Positions 21,701-29,176 of a stretch of DNA of 64,000 nt are shown here, piece after piece. This DNA is from Cohaesibacter gelatinilyticus (GTDB lineage: Bacteria > Pseudomonadota > Alphaproteobacteria > Rhizobiales > Cohaesibacteraceae). The DNA is taken from contig NZ_OBEL01000001.1 of NCBI RefSeq assembly GCF_900215605.1, forward strand, positions 1,426,001 through 1,490,000. Reading direction: 5' to 3'. The first letter of the stretch is position 1. Each line of letters starts with the position of its first letter. The position numbers and the translations under genes were made by a program. The notes beneath the pieces were generated by a model. That model did not search any database, was not told where the DNA came from, and saw nothing but the letters and a program-made list of their open reading frames with translations.

Positions 21701-21840
21701 TGCCATGGAGCAACAGACCAATCAATAGCTGAAGGAGTTGTTGCTGCATAGCTCGGTGTAGCGAAAGCCAGACTTAAACAAACCAAACCAAGACGCTTCA
21801 AGCCGCTCAGCTTCGGTTTTGAGATAAGAGAAAGAAACAT
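18715..21840 (-). CDS. Large secreted modular protein: DUF11-like repeats, peptidoglycan-binding domain, Cys-rich repeats
   Basis: A hypothetical exported protein of about 1041 residues. In order: a signal peptide (FLSLISKPK to TPSYAA, cleavage near 33); a DPDRDRDPDR acidic/basic stretch; a cysteine-bounded domain at about 93-192 ending CCMGKIRIKVPRLPC, which resembles the C-terminus of the upstream gene's product; three DUF11-like immunoglobulin-type repeats (about 198-313, 332-436, 512-627), each with a cysteine pair and a late NCA/NCV; a peptidoglycan-binding type 1 domain (about 629-685, GVDGVMGRKTRAGLRELQ); a proline-rich linker; and five cysteine-rich units (about 750-1006) joined by KPPVV linkers. 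No catalytic motif was seen. The ATG two codons upstream overlaps the previous stop but has its GGGAGA directly abutting it; the second ATG, six bases from GGGAGA, is preferred. Function unknown; periplasmic or surface role inferred. Confidence 0.85.
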   Translation of the reverse strand: MFLSLISKPKLSGLKRLGLVCLSLAFATPSYAATTPSAIDWSVAPWQSVQPVENAPVRMQVAQAKTVENLRPKEEGAERDPDRDRDPDRGKGCSPFKPEFECDEETGEVIVTLVNSVGDFDADDISIKVLTPGITLSWPDPTDPLRVRLEGALPGQVIVLETSAVQVGGGSEPGLDKCCMGKIRIKVPRLPCNEDKPKLKVKKNCRKADDSEGGANAICDISVFYSGPAPTAANPLRLNDVMSGGGNWQILNVQVPHVWSCDAIPHNGPVPFGCELKSENQLAPIDWSNFSTFLRLHMKVDKEFENCATISTQSRGGKVEAKDCDKLGGERPRLTLEKTGPASCVAGADCNFNITIRNVGAGDFDASTLMIDQMNLNEARILDMNPMPAGCSAEMLGASGFACIRNLELGAGESQSFVVTTRVPANSNARELRNCVGLYRDGNGFEAGGYSVDPDAGVDLPGDVLTILGDDDRLGYDCAEVPLTQVIAPEPQQPEEPQDPQTPPAPQGRPDLGFEKTSLGDCLVNERNRSYSCEFQLTTTNEGNAVYEGPLVISEQLGRPRALNLDVVGGDGWSCRLAGGSSATCIQPYAELAPGASASVTVRVQLPAVERDARYTNCARLGVGSGRRERVAVAQQAMENLGIDVGGVDGVMGRKTRAGLRELQGRLGMPVNGQISDELFTRLGVPQAAQNRRSCASVSLPGMPRPYEPPVQRPPVQPDPPIYDDPNPLPLPLPLPIPPGLIDPLPRCDGVTAVPSNGRCVCRYRGMRKVSATSCRCRKGSSFVRGKGCLVITPPVNPLKCDRATTVKKGKSCVCRYRGMNKVSKTRCACKKGRTFVPGQGCIKIRPPVVTPPVDLLKCNRATTVKKGNSCVCRYRGMNKVSKTRCACKKGRTFVPGQGCLRLKPPVVKPPVVIPLRCDARSTIRKGNKCVCRKGFKRASATRCVPRRIVKPPVVIKPPVVIKPPVVVKPPRVVRPRCDRGSTIVRGNKCVCRKGFKRASATRCVKRAVRQKPQRVKPPAQQKPIRVNPKIVIPNTPFVIQ
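18829..19599 (-). repeat. Five cysteine-rich repeat units in the secreted protein
   Basis: Three full units have the pattern C-x11-C-x-C-x(12)-C-x-C-x(10)-C (first cysteine codons at the high-coordinate ends near 19599, 19440 and 19267). Two half units follow with C-x11-C-x-C-x(10)-C. Units 2 and 3 differ at one or two residues only, yet their DNA differs at many third positions. They are separated by proline-valine linkers (PPVV, KPPVVIKPPVV). Confidence 0.85.
21265..21564 (-). other. Cys-paired domain shared by the two secreted proteins (copy in the second gene)
   Basis: Encodes residues of the form C-x8-C-D-x3-G ... DFDADDISI ... CC-x3-I-x-I-x-VP-x3-C. The same layout occurs at the C-terminus of the upstream gene's product (21846-22166). 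The domain family is not one I can name. Confidence 0.6.
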
Positions 21841-21842
21841 GA

Positions 21843-23951
21843 TCATTCTCCCAGTGAGCAGTTGATGTCAGGGATGGTGAACTCGACGCTGACCTTGCAG
21901 CAATCGAATGGCTGGCCTGTGGCTTTGTCTGCACTATTGAAAGCACAAACATTGACCTGACCGAGCGATCCATTCAGCAAACCAGTTGTCGGCACAGAAA
22001 CAGAACCAGGAAATGGCTTATCACCGGGCAGTTCCGTCATACGGGACGTTGGATCCATGATGGACATGGTGTCGAACCCGTAATCCTTGCCTTCGGATGC
22101 AATCAGTTTCAGCACATATTTGCCCTTGGTCGCATCACAAACCAGTTTGGCTTTGGTATTCACACAGACATCACGCTTTGGCGGCTCGCACCATTGCGGA
22201 TTGAACAGACATGGCCACCATTCACCACCGGGATCTCCCGGCCAGTCCGGTATACCCGGATCAAAATAGCCATATTCCGGCTCACCCTGACAACCAAGAA
22301 TCTCGACATCGCCGACATGCCCTGCATTCTTCTTGCTTGGATAACGGCCGTCATAGTCATGGAAATAACTCACCCATGGCGGGCTGTTCTCAGCCTTTGA
22401 AAGACCGACAGGTTGTCCCTGCAAGCCATCGATGGCCAAAGCACCACCAGAGCGCAGAGCATCGGCATAAGCCTCTCCACCACGCAGACGATCACCGCTA
22501 TTCCAGAGTGTGCCTTTGCAGGCCTTGAAATTCAAACGGCCAAACTCATCATAGGCAGGTCCAAGACCAATTCCGCCAGAGCCATTATCATGACTGGCGG
22601 GAAAACCGACTGCATATTCAATTGGTTTCTCGACCCATTTGGAAGGTGTCGCCGGATCGTCTGGCTTTTCACGGTAAAAGCGAAGTGTCTTGGCGTTTCC
22701 ACCCTCCACCAATTCCGTGAAATCAAACCGTGCGACCCGTTTGCCACGCTGCGCAAGAATCATGGAACCATCGGCACCAAAGGCGATATCGGAGATTTCC
22801 TCATCACCATGCTCATCAGACAGCGTCAGCTCCCAACGCGCATCAAAAGAGAAAGCTCCGCTCGTAGGATCAATACCGACAGACCAGATCTCCGGACCGT
22901 CCCCCACAGCATAATAAAGCCGCCCGTTATGGACGGCCAAACCCCAGACGCGCCGCTCTGGCGCTGTATAGTGCCAGGTAGAAGGATCCTCGGCATCAAA
23001 GGCTTCGTCTTCAATATTCAGACGATTAGCAGGATCAAATGCAATCTCAGGCCGCCCAGCAAGCGAGCGAGCCGTCACGCCATGATCAAATTGCTCTTGA
23101 TCTGCTCCGCTCATATCCAGACGATGGATCATGCCGGTATCCAGATCGGAGACAAAGATCTGACGACTGACCGGATCATAAGCCACTTGCCCAAGGCCAG
23201 GGCCGGAATTTTTCACCCCATCCAGTTCAATATTGGCAAAGACCTCAATCTGGCCTGTGGTGCCATCAACACGATAAATGGTGCCAGGACCGCTCTCAGG
23301 ATTGGAACCAAAGAGTGCATCCATGAAACGAGCGCCCTCCTGGCCAGAGAATAGACGATCTTCAACGCCATCACCATTCTCATCCCCTCCAACGATTGGA
23401 AGGCCATAAGCAGATGCCGCAGCAATAAAGAGGCTTGGATCTTTTGCATCATCCATGGCCAGACCAAATACCTGCCCAACATCCTTGGCCAGAATTTGAT
23501 CATAAGGGCGACGTTTGATCTCCTGCGCAACCATCGCCGCCTCCATATTATCCAGACCCAAAAGCGTGACTGACGCACCATTTGGATCAATGAATCGCAT
23601 TTCCGGCGACGCATTCACCTCTGGTGTCTCACCAGGAGCAACAAGTGGTAATCTTATATAAGAACCGGAAAAGCCCGATGTGGCTGCGCTAGCGCCTTTG
23701 AACAAACGCGCTTGAGGCCGAATGCTCGGTTCCAAAAGCGACGCGCCGCCAGCGGCAAAAATCTCATACCCCTCCCCATCTGTCTGCTGTTCCGCACCAG
23801 TCGCACCCGGGCTGGAAGGAGACGAGAGCTTGGGCAAGCGCCATTTCACCTCTTCCGAATGTGCAACAGGCGTCGCTAATACAGACAGACAAAATATCAG
23901 GGGCAGCGGAGCATGGCGCAAATGATGTTTCAAACCATTTCGAATATCCAT
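21843..23951 (-). CDS. Secreted beta-propeller-like protein with C-terminal Cys-paired domain
   Basis: A 702-residue exported hypothetical protein. Signal peptide: LPLIFCLSVLATPVAHS, cleavage near residue 32. Residues about 190-490 contain repeated blades of the type GLAVHNGRLYYAVGDGPEIWSV, DIAFGADGSMILAQRGKRVARFD, QVAYDPVSRQIFVSDLDTGMIHRLD and YRVDGTTGQIEVFANI, as in NHL/SMP-30-like propellers; an EF-hand-like DENGDGVED may bind calcium. The last 107 residues (from 596) carry six cysteines including CCKVSVEFTIPDINC, resembling the N-terminal domain of the next protein. GGGAGA lies eight bases before the ATG. Its stop overlaps the first candidate ATG of the downstream gene, so the two are translationally coupled. 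No enzymatic motif seen; function unknown. Confidence 0.8.
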   Translation of the reverse strand: MDIRNGLKHHLRHAPLPLIFCLSVLATPVAHSEEVKWRLPKLSSPSSPGATGAEQQTDGEGYEIFAAGGASLLEPSIRPQARLFKGASAATSGFSGSYIRLPLVAPGETPEVNASPEMRFIDPNGASVTLLGLDNMEAAMVAQEIKRRPYDQILAKDVGQVFGLAMDDAKDPSLFIAAASAYGLPIVGGDENGDGVEDRLFSGQEGARFMDALFGSNPESGPGTIYRVDGTTGQIEVFANIELDGVKNSGPGLGQVAYDPVSRQIFVSDLDTGMIHRLDMSGADQEQFDHGVTARSLAGRPEIAFDPANRLNIEDEAFDAEDPSTWHYTAPERRVWGLAVHNGRLYYAVGDGPEIWSVGIDPTSGAFSFDARWELTLSDEHGDEEISDIAFGADGSMILAQRGKRVARFDFTELVEGGNAKTLRFYREKPDDPATPSKWVEKPIEYAVGFPASHDNGSGGIGLGPAYDEFGRLNFKACKGTLWNSGDRLRGGEAYADALRSGGALAIDGLQGQPVGLSKAENSPPWVSYFHDYDGRYPSKKNAGHVGDVEILGCQGEPEYGYFDPGIPDWPGDPGGEWWPCLFNPQWCEPPKRDVCVNTKAKLVCDATKGKYVLKLIASEGKDYGFDTMSIMDPTSRMTELPGDKPFPGSVSVPTTGLLNGSLGQVNVCAFNSADKATGQPFDCCKVSVEFTIPDINCSLGE

Positions 23952-24462
23952 GACTAAAATCTCCCAAAATATTTCAACATCTCTAGGACGGGCTATCCCC
24001 GCTTTTGGTTCTTATAAAATTTCAAATACCGAAGTTCGGCAATCTGATCAAAACAAGCGCAAGTAGGCAATTATGAAACAATTGCCACATACGAAGAGCG
24101 ATAGGCTCTGCTTCGAAATAAATGATTGTAAAAAGAATAACCGAGTTCGCAGACTAATCGAAGATCAAATTTCTCCATTAGACCAATTTCGTCCTTTCAG
24201 GCGTTCAAAAACACCATTCACATATTCCGCAGTCTCAAGATTAGAGGCCCAAACACCGGACATATTAATCAGTCAGACACACGAACGAGTTCCCTTGATT
24301 GATAGATAAACAAGCAGTTTGCAGTAATAAGGCCAGTATGTGGAATTGTCTTCGATCTGTAGGTATAAAGGGTCAACTCCCCGGCTTCGGCCAGCTCTTT
24401 TCCGACCTCTGATTTAACACTATTCTCCACGCAACCGACCAAGTGGCCATACGGAAACTCTC
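23952..24462. other. Divergent intergenic region between secreted operon and TSUP gene
   Basis: About 510 AT-rich bases. It must hold the promoters of the secreted-protein operon (minus) and of the transporter gene (plus). A 78-codon open frame at 24073-24309 has no protein-like composition and is not called. No tRNA or repeat seen. Confidence 0.5.
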
Positions 24463-25287
24463 ATGGAAACAATAAGCAGCTATCTCCCCCTCCTTGCCTT
24501 CATGCTGGCAATAGGAGCCTTTGCCGGTGTTATTGCGGGCCTTTTGGGCGTAGGCGGAGGTATCGTGCTGGTTCCAGCCTTCTTCTATCTTTTCTCATCA
24601 CTGGGATATGGTGGTGATCAAGTCATGCAGCTTTGCCTTGGTACATCGCTCGCCACAATCGTTGTGACATCCATCCGTTCGCTCCATTCCCATCACAAAA
24701 AAGGAGCGGTGGATTGGGATATCCTGAAGATCTGGTCCATCTTCATCTCAGTAGGTGCGATCATCGGTGGCTTCACCGCCTCTGAACTTCGTTCAGACGT
24801 GTTGCAAGCTATTTTCGGCGGACTTGGTATCCTGGTCGGCCTCTATCTCGGCTTTGGTCGTCAGAGTTGGCAAATTGCCGAGCAGATGCCGACTGGCATC
24901 TTGCGCAGCATTCTCGCATCGATATTGGGTTTCCTGTCGGTGCTCATGGGCATTGGCGGAGGTAGCTTGGGAGTTCCACTCATGAGCTTGCATAATGTTG
25001 CCATTCACCGTGCTGTGGCAACCGCAGCGGGCTTCGGCCTTGCTATCTCAGTGCCCTCGCTTCCTGGTTTTATGATGGTCGATATCGCGCAGACGGTTCG
25101 ACCTCCTTTCACGATCGGTGCCATCAACCTGCCAGCCTTTTTCATCATCATCGCCATGACGCTGATCACCACTCCATATGGAGCAAAGTTGGCTCATGCG
25201 TTGGATCCCAAACCGCTCAAACGGGTCTTTGCGGTTTTCCTGATAATCGTTGCCATGAACATGCTCCGCAAAGCCGTCGGCTTTTAA
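24463..25287 (+). CDS. TSUP-family (TauE/SafE) membrane transporter
   Basis: A 274-residue inner-membrane protein with about eight predicted helices in two similar halves, the layout of the TauE/SafE (DUF81) family. The family signature glycine runs appear in both halves: GVIAGLLGVGGGIVLVPAF near residue 25 and FLSVLMGIGGGSLGVPLMSL near 155. Members export or import organosulfur compounds, sulfite, sulfoacetate or other anions; the substrate here cannot be read from sequence. A sulfur role would fit the nearby cys operon, but the two are separated by the secreted-protein operon and face opposite ways. No strong ribosome binding site precedes the ATG. Confidence 0.88.
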   Translation: METISSYLPLLAFMLAIGAFAGVIAGLLGVGGGIVLVPAFFYLFSSLGYGGDQVMQLCLGTSLATIVVTSIRSLHSHHKKGAVDWDILKIWSIFISVGAIIGGFTASELRSDVLQAIFGGLGILVGLYLGFGRQSWQIAEQMPTGILRSILASILGFLSVLMGIGGGSLGVPLMSLHNVAIHRAVATAAGFGLAISVPSLPGFMMVDIAQTVRPPFTIGAINLPAFFIIIAMTLITTPYGAKLAHALDPKPLKRVFAVFLIIVAMNMLRKAVGF

Positions 25288-25347
25288 AAATACGATGGGT
25301 TTAAGCGATAATGGGCAGCTCCTCTTTTGGCCGCAAGGCGAAAGAAC

Positions 25348-25376
25348 TTGCGGAACACAGCAAGAACAGCTATATT
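25348..25376 (+). promoter_or_regulatory. lexA promoter with SOS box (LexA operator)
   Basis: TTGCGG and TATATT are spaced 17 bases. Within the spacer lies GAAC-acagcaa-GAAC (25353-25367), a perfect match to the alphaproteobacterial LexA operator GAAC-N7-GAAC (GTTC-N7-GTTC on the other strand). Binding there would block RNA polymerase, so lexA is expected to be autorepressed. The leader to the lexA start is about 195 bases. Confidence 0.8.
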
Positions 25377-25577
25377 TTGTTCGTGATTTGTGCCAAGTGA
25401 GTCTCTAAGGGAATACAGCTCAGTGATTGTTTGTTGGAAACGAATATTCACGACCTAAATATTCTCGAAGTTTCGACGCACCTTGGCCAGTGTGTGATGT
25501 CTTGGGTTTTGACCAGTGAATGATGTTTCATCAATGAAAACTCGTGATATATGGTGCAATATTATTGGGAGAGGAAA

Positions 25578-26297
25578 ATGCTGACTCGAAAGCAACATGA
25601 ATTGCTCATGTTCATTCATGAACGGATAAAGGAATCCGGCGTTCCTCCATCATTTGATGAGATGAAAGATGCGCTGGATCTACGTTCGAAATCCGGTATT
25701 CATCGATTGATCACCGCGCTGGAAGAACGTGGCTTTATTCGCCGTCTACCAAATCGTGCCCGTGCTTTGGAAGTTTTGAAGCTCCCAGAGGCCAATTCTC
25801 CCAGCCTTGCCAAAACCACAAAGGGTTTCTCACCCAGCGTTGTTGAAGGAGGGCTTGGAAAGCTGCGTACTCCGGCACCAGAATCCAGTGCTCCCTCCAA
25901 TGATGAAAATACATCAGGTGTTGCCGTTCCTGTCATGGGTCGTATCGCTGCCGGGGTTCCGATTTCGGCCATCCAAAACCAGTCTCATACAATTTCTGTC
26001 CCGGTTGAAATGCTTCGTGGTGGCGAACATTTTGCACTGGAAGTGCGCGGAGATTCCATGATTGAAGCTGGTATTCTGGATGGTGATACGGTTGTCATCA
26101 AAAAATCCGATGATGCTTCCTCAGGAGAGATCGTCGTCGCACTCGTAGATGAAGAAGAAGCAACCTTGAAACGGATTCGGAAGAAGGGAGCCTCCATTGC
26201 TCTGGAAGCCGCCAACCCTGCCTATGAGACACGTATTTTTGGTCCAGATCGGGTACGCGTACAAGGTAAACTGGTTGGCTTGATGCGTCAGTATTAA
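25578..26297 (+). CDS. lexA: LexA, SOS-response repressor
   Basis: A self-cleaving repressor of DNA damage genes. The 239-residue protein has the N-terminal winged helix ([61 protein letters not shown]). A linker follows, longer than in E. coli LexA as is usual in Rhizobiales. The C-terminal S24 protease domain contains the Ala-Gly scissile site in GRIAAGVPI, the nucleophile in GDSMIEAGI and the general-base lysine in EATLKRI. GAGAGGAAA immediately before the ATG fixes this start over one nine codons earlier. The operator in its own promoter predicts autoregulation. Confidence 0.97.
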   Translation: MLTRKQHELLMFIHERIKESGVPPSFDEMKDALDLRSKSGIHRLITALEERGFIRRLPNRARALEVLKLPEANSPSLAKTTKGFSPSVVEGGLGKLRTPAPESSAPSNDENTSGVAVPVMGRIAAGVPISAIQNQSHTISVPVEMLRGGEHFALEVRGDSMIEAGILDGDTVVIKKSDDASSGEIVVALVDEEEATLKRIRKKGASIALEAANPAYETRIFGPDRVRVQGKLVGLMRQY

Positions 26298-26449
26298 GGT
26301 CTATAGATCTTTTGAGGATTTGCCTCTCAATCCTGCGTGGTTTGTTTCCTCCCAATACAGATCACGCAGTTTTAGGTATGATTGACATCAAAAAACTCGA
26401 AACATTTTGTTCAGCTATCTGACAGAAGCCATTCCTTATGTAGCGACAC

Positions 26450-29062
26450 CTAATCATTCTCAGATATTGTTGTTTTCTGCCAAGGTCGACCAGCATAAGG
26501 CTGAGAAGACTTTATTTTCAACTTAGAAACAGTTCCGGAAGGCAAATGCCAGACTTGTTTCAGATCGGGATCTGGCCAAACCAGCCAGTTTGCCGACAAA
26601 TTTCCAGCTCGATGGACGACTGGCTGGTCGTTCTTGACCATATTCGGAGCGCTTGAGTAACTGACAAGCTTCTCCTTCCGCTCCAACTCTCCTGAATACC
26701 TTGCTGCGCGGTCACTTGCATCACTTCGAGGCAGCCAGAGAAAATGGCTGCCGTGTTGCTTGAGGCGATATTTGTCAACAACCAAAAGCGGTCGGCTACA
26801 GCTTTCCGGCACCTGCAGAGCTGAGATCACGATATCTGAAACAGCACATTCTTCGGCAAATGCCCGCATGGTCTTTATCAGTGAAACGCTCCAAACTTCT
26901 CTTTTCGGCTCGGCAGCCCATTGCAGCCCATTAGAAGAAACATTGAGACGGCATGCATCTCCATCGCATCGCACCTCTCCTGATGCGTCGCCGATCGCCG
27001 GTGAATTCTGATTGCGAGTAGCGATGGATGGCAAGGCCCGAGTGTCTCCATCTGCCTTCAATAAAGCTTGTGCCAGAAAACGGTCCTCCTTGATACCAGC
27101 AAAAACCCAATGCCCCTTGCCATCACGTACTGCTATTGATCTTCCATTTTCAGCAATCCAGATATCAGGTTGCATTTGTAATTGATTGAATACCAACAGC
27201 CCTGCCCCAGCAATAAGCGACGCCCCAACTGCCAATCGGTTGGGATGAATTGCGATAGACGTCAATATTACGGCACTTGCCAATGCCAATCCCGCTGGCC
27301 CAGCTACCAACAATGCAATCTGCGGAGATATATCAACAACCCATTGGGCAACATATATGATTTGCTCCAGTCCCCATTCCATCACAGCCAATGACCATTG
27401 CTGTAATCCAACTGGAATCAACAGTGCGGAAATCAAAGCAGAAGGCATCACAATCAAGCTTAAAATCGGCATCGCCATTAGGTTGGCTATCAATCCCATA
27501 GGTGCCATTTGATGGAAAAAAGCAATTGAAAACGGTGTGGTGGCTAAACCCGCCAATAATGCAGTGATGCAAAGCCCCGCAAACCAACGCACAATCTGCA
27601 TGACACCACGATGGATCACGCTGCCTTGGCGTTCTATCTGGCGATTGAAATCATCCCGAACATTTCCTGCAAACCTTCCACCCCAAGCTCTCCATTTCGT
27701 CATTCCTTCCAAAGACCGATAGCCTGCTATAAGTGCTACAGTAGCACCAAATGACATTTGCAGGCCTGGCTCGACAATTGAAAACGGTTGAAACAGAACA
27801 AGAATAATCAAGGCTAGAGCCACATTATGCATCGTCAGTGCTGGGCGCCCAGCCAAAATAGCACCTAGAAAAATGACCATCATCACATAGGCTCGAATGG
27901 TTGCCACGCCATGTCCCGACAGAACCAAATAACAAGTTGCAGCCAGCAGAGCAGCCCAAGCAGCCAATTTCTTAATATCGTAACGCAAAACCAACGGTTC
28001 AATAAAGCTACCAGCCAAACGAACCCCACCAAAGATCGTCAGGGTCACAAGAGCCATATGCAGTCCGGATATTGCAAGAATATGAGCAAGCCCAGAGAGG
28101 CGTAGAGCATCTTTGGTCTCAACGGTCAGGTAATCACGTTTCCCGACAACCAATGCAGATGCAAGACCAGCAGGCCCTACCTCCATATGGGCAAACAAAT
28201 AGCTCGCCATATTGGACCGCACTTGCTCAATCCTCATCCATACATCCAGCCACAGTGAGATGTTGGTGGCCCCAGCTCCATCAGCAAGCAGTTTCACCCT
28301 TCGACCCAAATAACCTTGTCCGCCAATCTGTCTTGCCCAAAGGTAACGTCCATAATCAAAACTACCCGGAAAAGCTTGTCTTTGTAGGGGGATAAGTCTT
28401 GCCCATGCTTCAATTCGATCACCTGCTTGAAACTTCGGTTCTTTCGCACGACGGATCAACAACAACTTTCTGGGAGTATTTGAAATTGCCAGACCTTCAA
28501 TATTCTCTATGGCTATTGTCCATCTCTCATCTGCGGAACGATATTCGATCTGCTCAAGTCTTCCGATAAACGTGGTAGACATAGAAGAGGTCAGAATGGG
28601 CGTGCCTCCAAATTGCCCATGCAAACAGGCAGCACTTAGTCCAAACAAGAAAGAGGCAAAAAGTACCGGAACAGTAAAGCTCTTTCCTCTTTTTGCAGCA
28701 CGAAAGGCAATACCACCAAACATCAAACACATTAGCAAAAGTAGCCACCAAACAGGTTCATCCGGCAAATAAATGTAGGTTGCCGCTCCCAGCGCCAATA
28801 AGAATGCGGACCACAACAACATGGCATTGTTGAAATCACAATCCCGACGCCATTGATCTTGAACCTGAAACCAGAAGCGCTCAGACCAAAAACGAAAGCG
28901 CCGCCCTTTATCAGGGGGCAAAAAGCCGGAATAAGCATTATCAGAAAATTCGGAGACCTTACCATCCCGATGCATCCCGCCACCCAGCTCTGAGGCTGGT
29001 GCAGCGAAATCTTCCCCTTTTACACCTTTTTCCGTTGCTCTATGGCGCATGAGGTCTTTCAC
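26450..29062 (-). CDS. comEC: ComEC/Rec2-family membrane protein
   Basis: A large polytopic protein of 870 residues related to the DNA-uptake channel of competent bacteria. An N-terminal DUF4131-like region with two or three early helices (FNNAMLLWSAFLLALGAATYIYLPDEPVWWLLLLM...) is followed by an OB-like part (GRLEQIEYRSADERW). Next comes the competence domain with the diagnostic GLAHILAISGLHMALVTL and about nine helices (LVLSGHGVATIRAYVMM, PFSIVEPGLQMSFGATVAL). The C-terminal soluble part from about residue 620 should correspond to the metallo-beta-lactamase-like domain but has no HxHxDH motif, so it is probably not catalytic; this is common in rhizobial homologues. Start is a GTG with AGG upstream; an ATG four codons later is possible. 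It converges on lexA and diverges from gltX. Confidence 0.88.
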   Translation of the reverse strand: MKDLMRHRATEKGVKGEDFAAPASELGGGMHRDGKVSEFSDNAYSGFLPPDKGRRFRFWSERFWFQVQDQWRRDCDFNNAMLLWSAFLLALGAATYIYLPDEPVWWLLLLMCLMFGGIAFRAAKRGKSFTVPVLFASFLFGLSAACLHGQFGGTPILTSSMSTTFIGRLEQIEYRSADERWTIAIENIEGLAISNTPRKLLLIRRAKEPKFQAGDRIEAWARLIPLQRQAFPGSFDYGRYLWARQIGGQGYLGRRVKLLADGAGATNISLWLDVWMRIEQVRSNMASYLFAHMEVGPAGLASALVVGKRDYLTVETKDALRLSGLAHILAISGLHMALVTLTIFGGVRLAGSFIEPLVLRYDIKKLAAWAALLAATCYLVLSGHGVATIRAYVMMVIFLGAILAGRPALTMHNVALALIILVLFQPFSIVEPGLQMSFGATVALIAGYRSLEGMTKWRAWGGRFAGNVRDDFNRQIERQGSVIHRGVMQIVRWFAGLCITALLAGLATTPFSIAFFHQMAPMGLIANLMAMPILSLIVMPSALISALLIPVGLQQWSLAVMEWGLEQIIYVAQWVVDISPQIALLVAGPAGLALASAVILTSIAIHPNRLAVGASLIAGAGLLVFNQLQMQPDIWIAENGRSIAVRDGKGHWVFAGIKEDRFLAQALLKADGDTRALPSIATRNQNSPAIGDASGEVRCDGDACRLNVSSNGLQWAAEPKREVWSVSLIKTMRAFAEECAVSDIVISALQVPESCSRPLLVVDKYRLKQHGSHFLWLPRSDASDRAARYSGELERKEKLVSYSSAPNMVKNDQPVVHRAGNLSANWLVWPDPDLKQVWHLPSGTVSKLKIKSSQPYAGRPWQKTTISEND

Positions 29063-29176
29063 CTGCCTAGGAAGCTGTGCTAGATGCTTAGCAAATCATG
29101 GCAATGGCTCCACCAAATGGTGGTTAACATGGCCAATACCCATCCTATCCCACAACGACAGGTAACTGATAGCATT

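Noticed and set aside
24073-24309. 78-codon plus-strand open frame between the secreted operon and the TSUP gene
   Set aside because: Composition is rich in charged and polar residues with no pattern of secondary structure, it resembles no family, and it occupies the divergent promoter region.
25379-25393. Second possible LexA site GTTC-N7-GTGC downstream of the lexA -10
   Set aside because: One half-site has a mismatch in the invariant core; kept only as a remark beside the perfect upstream site.
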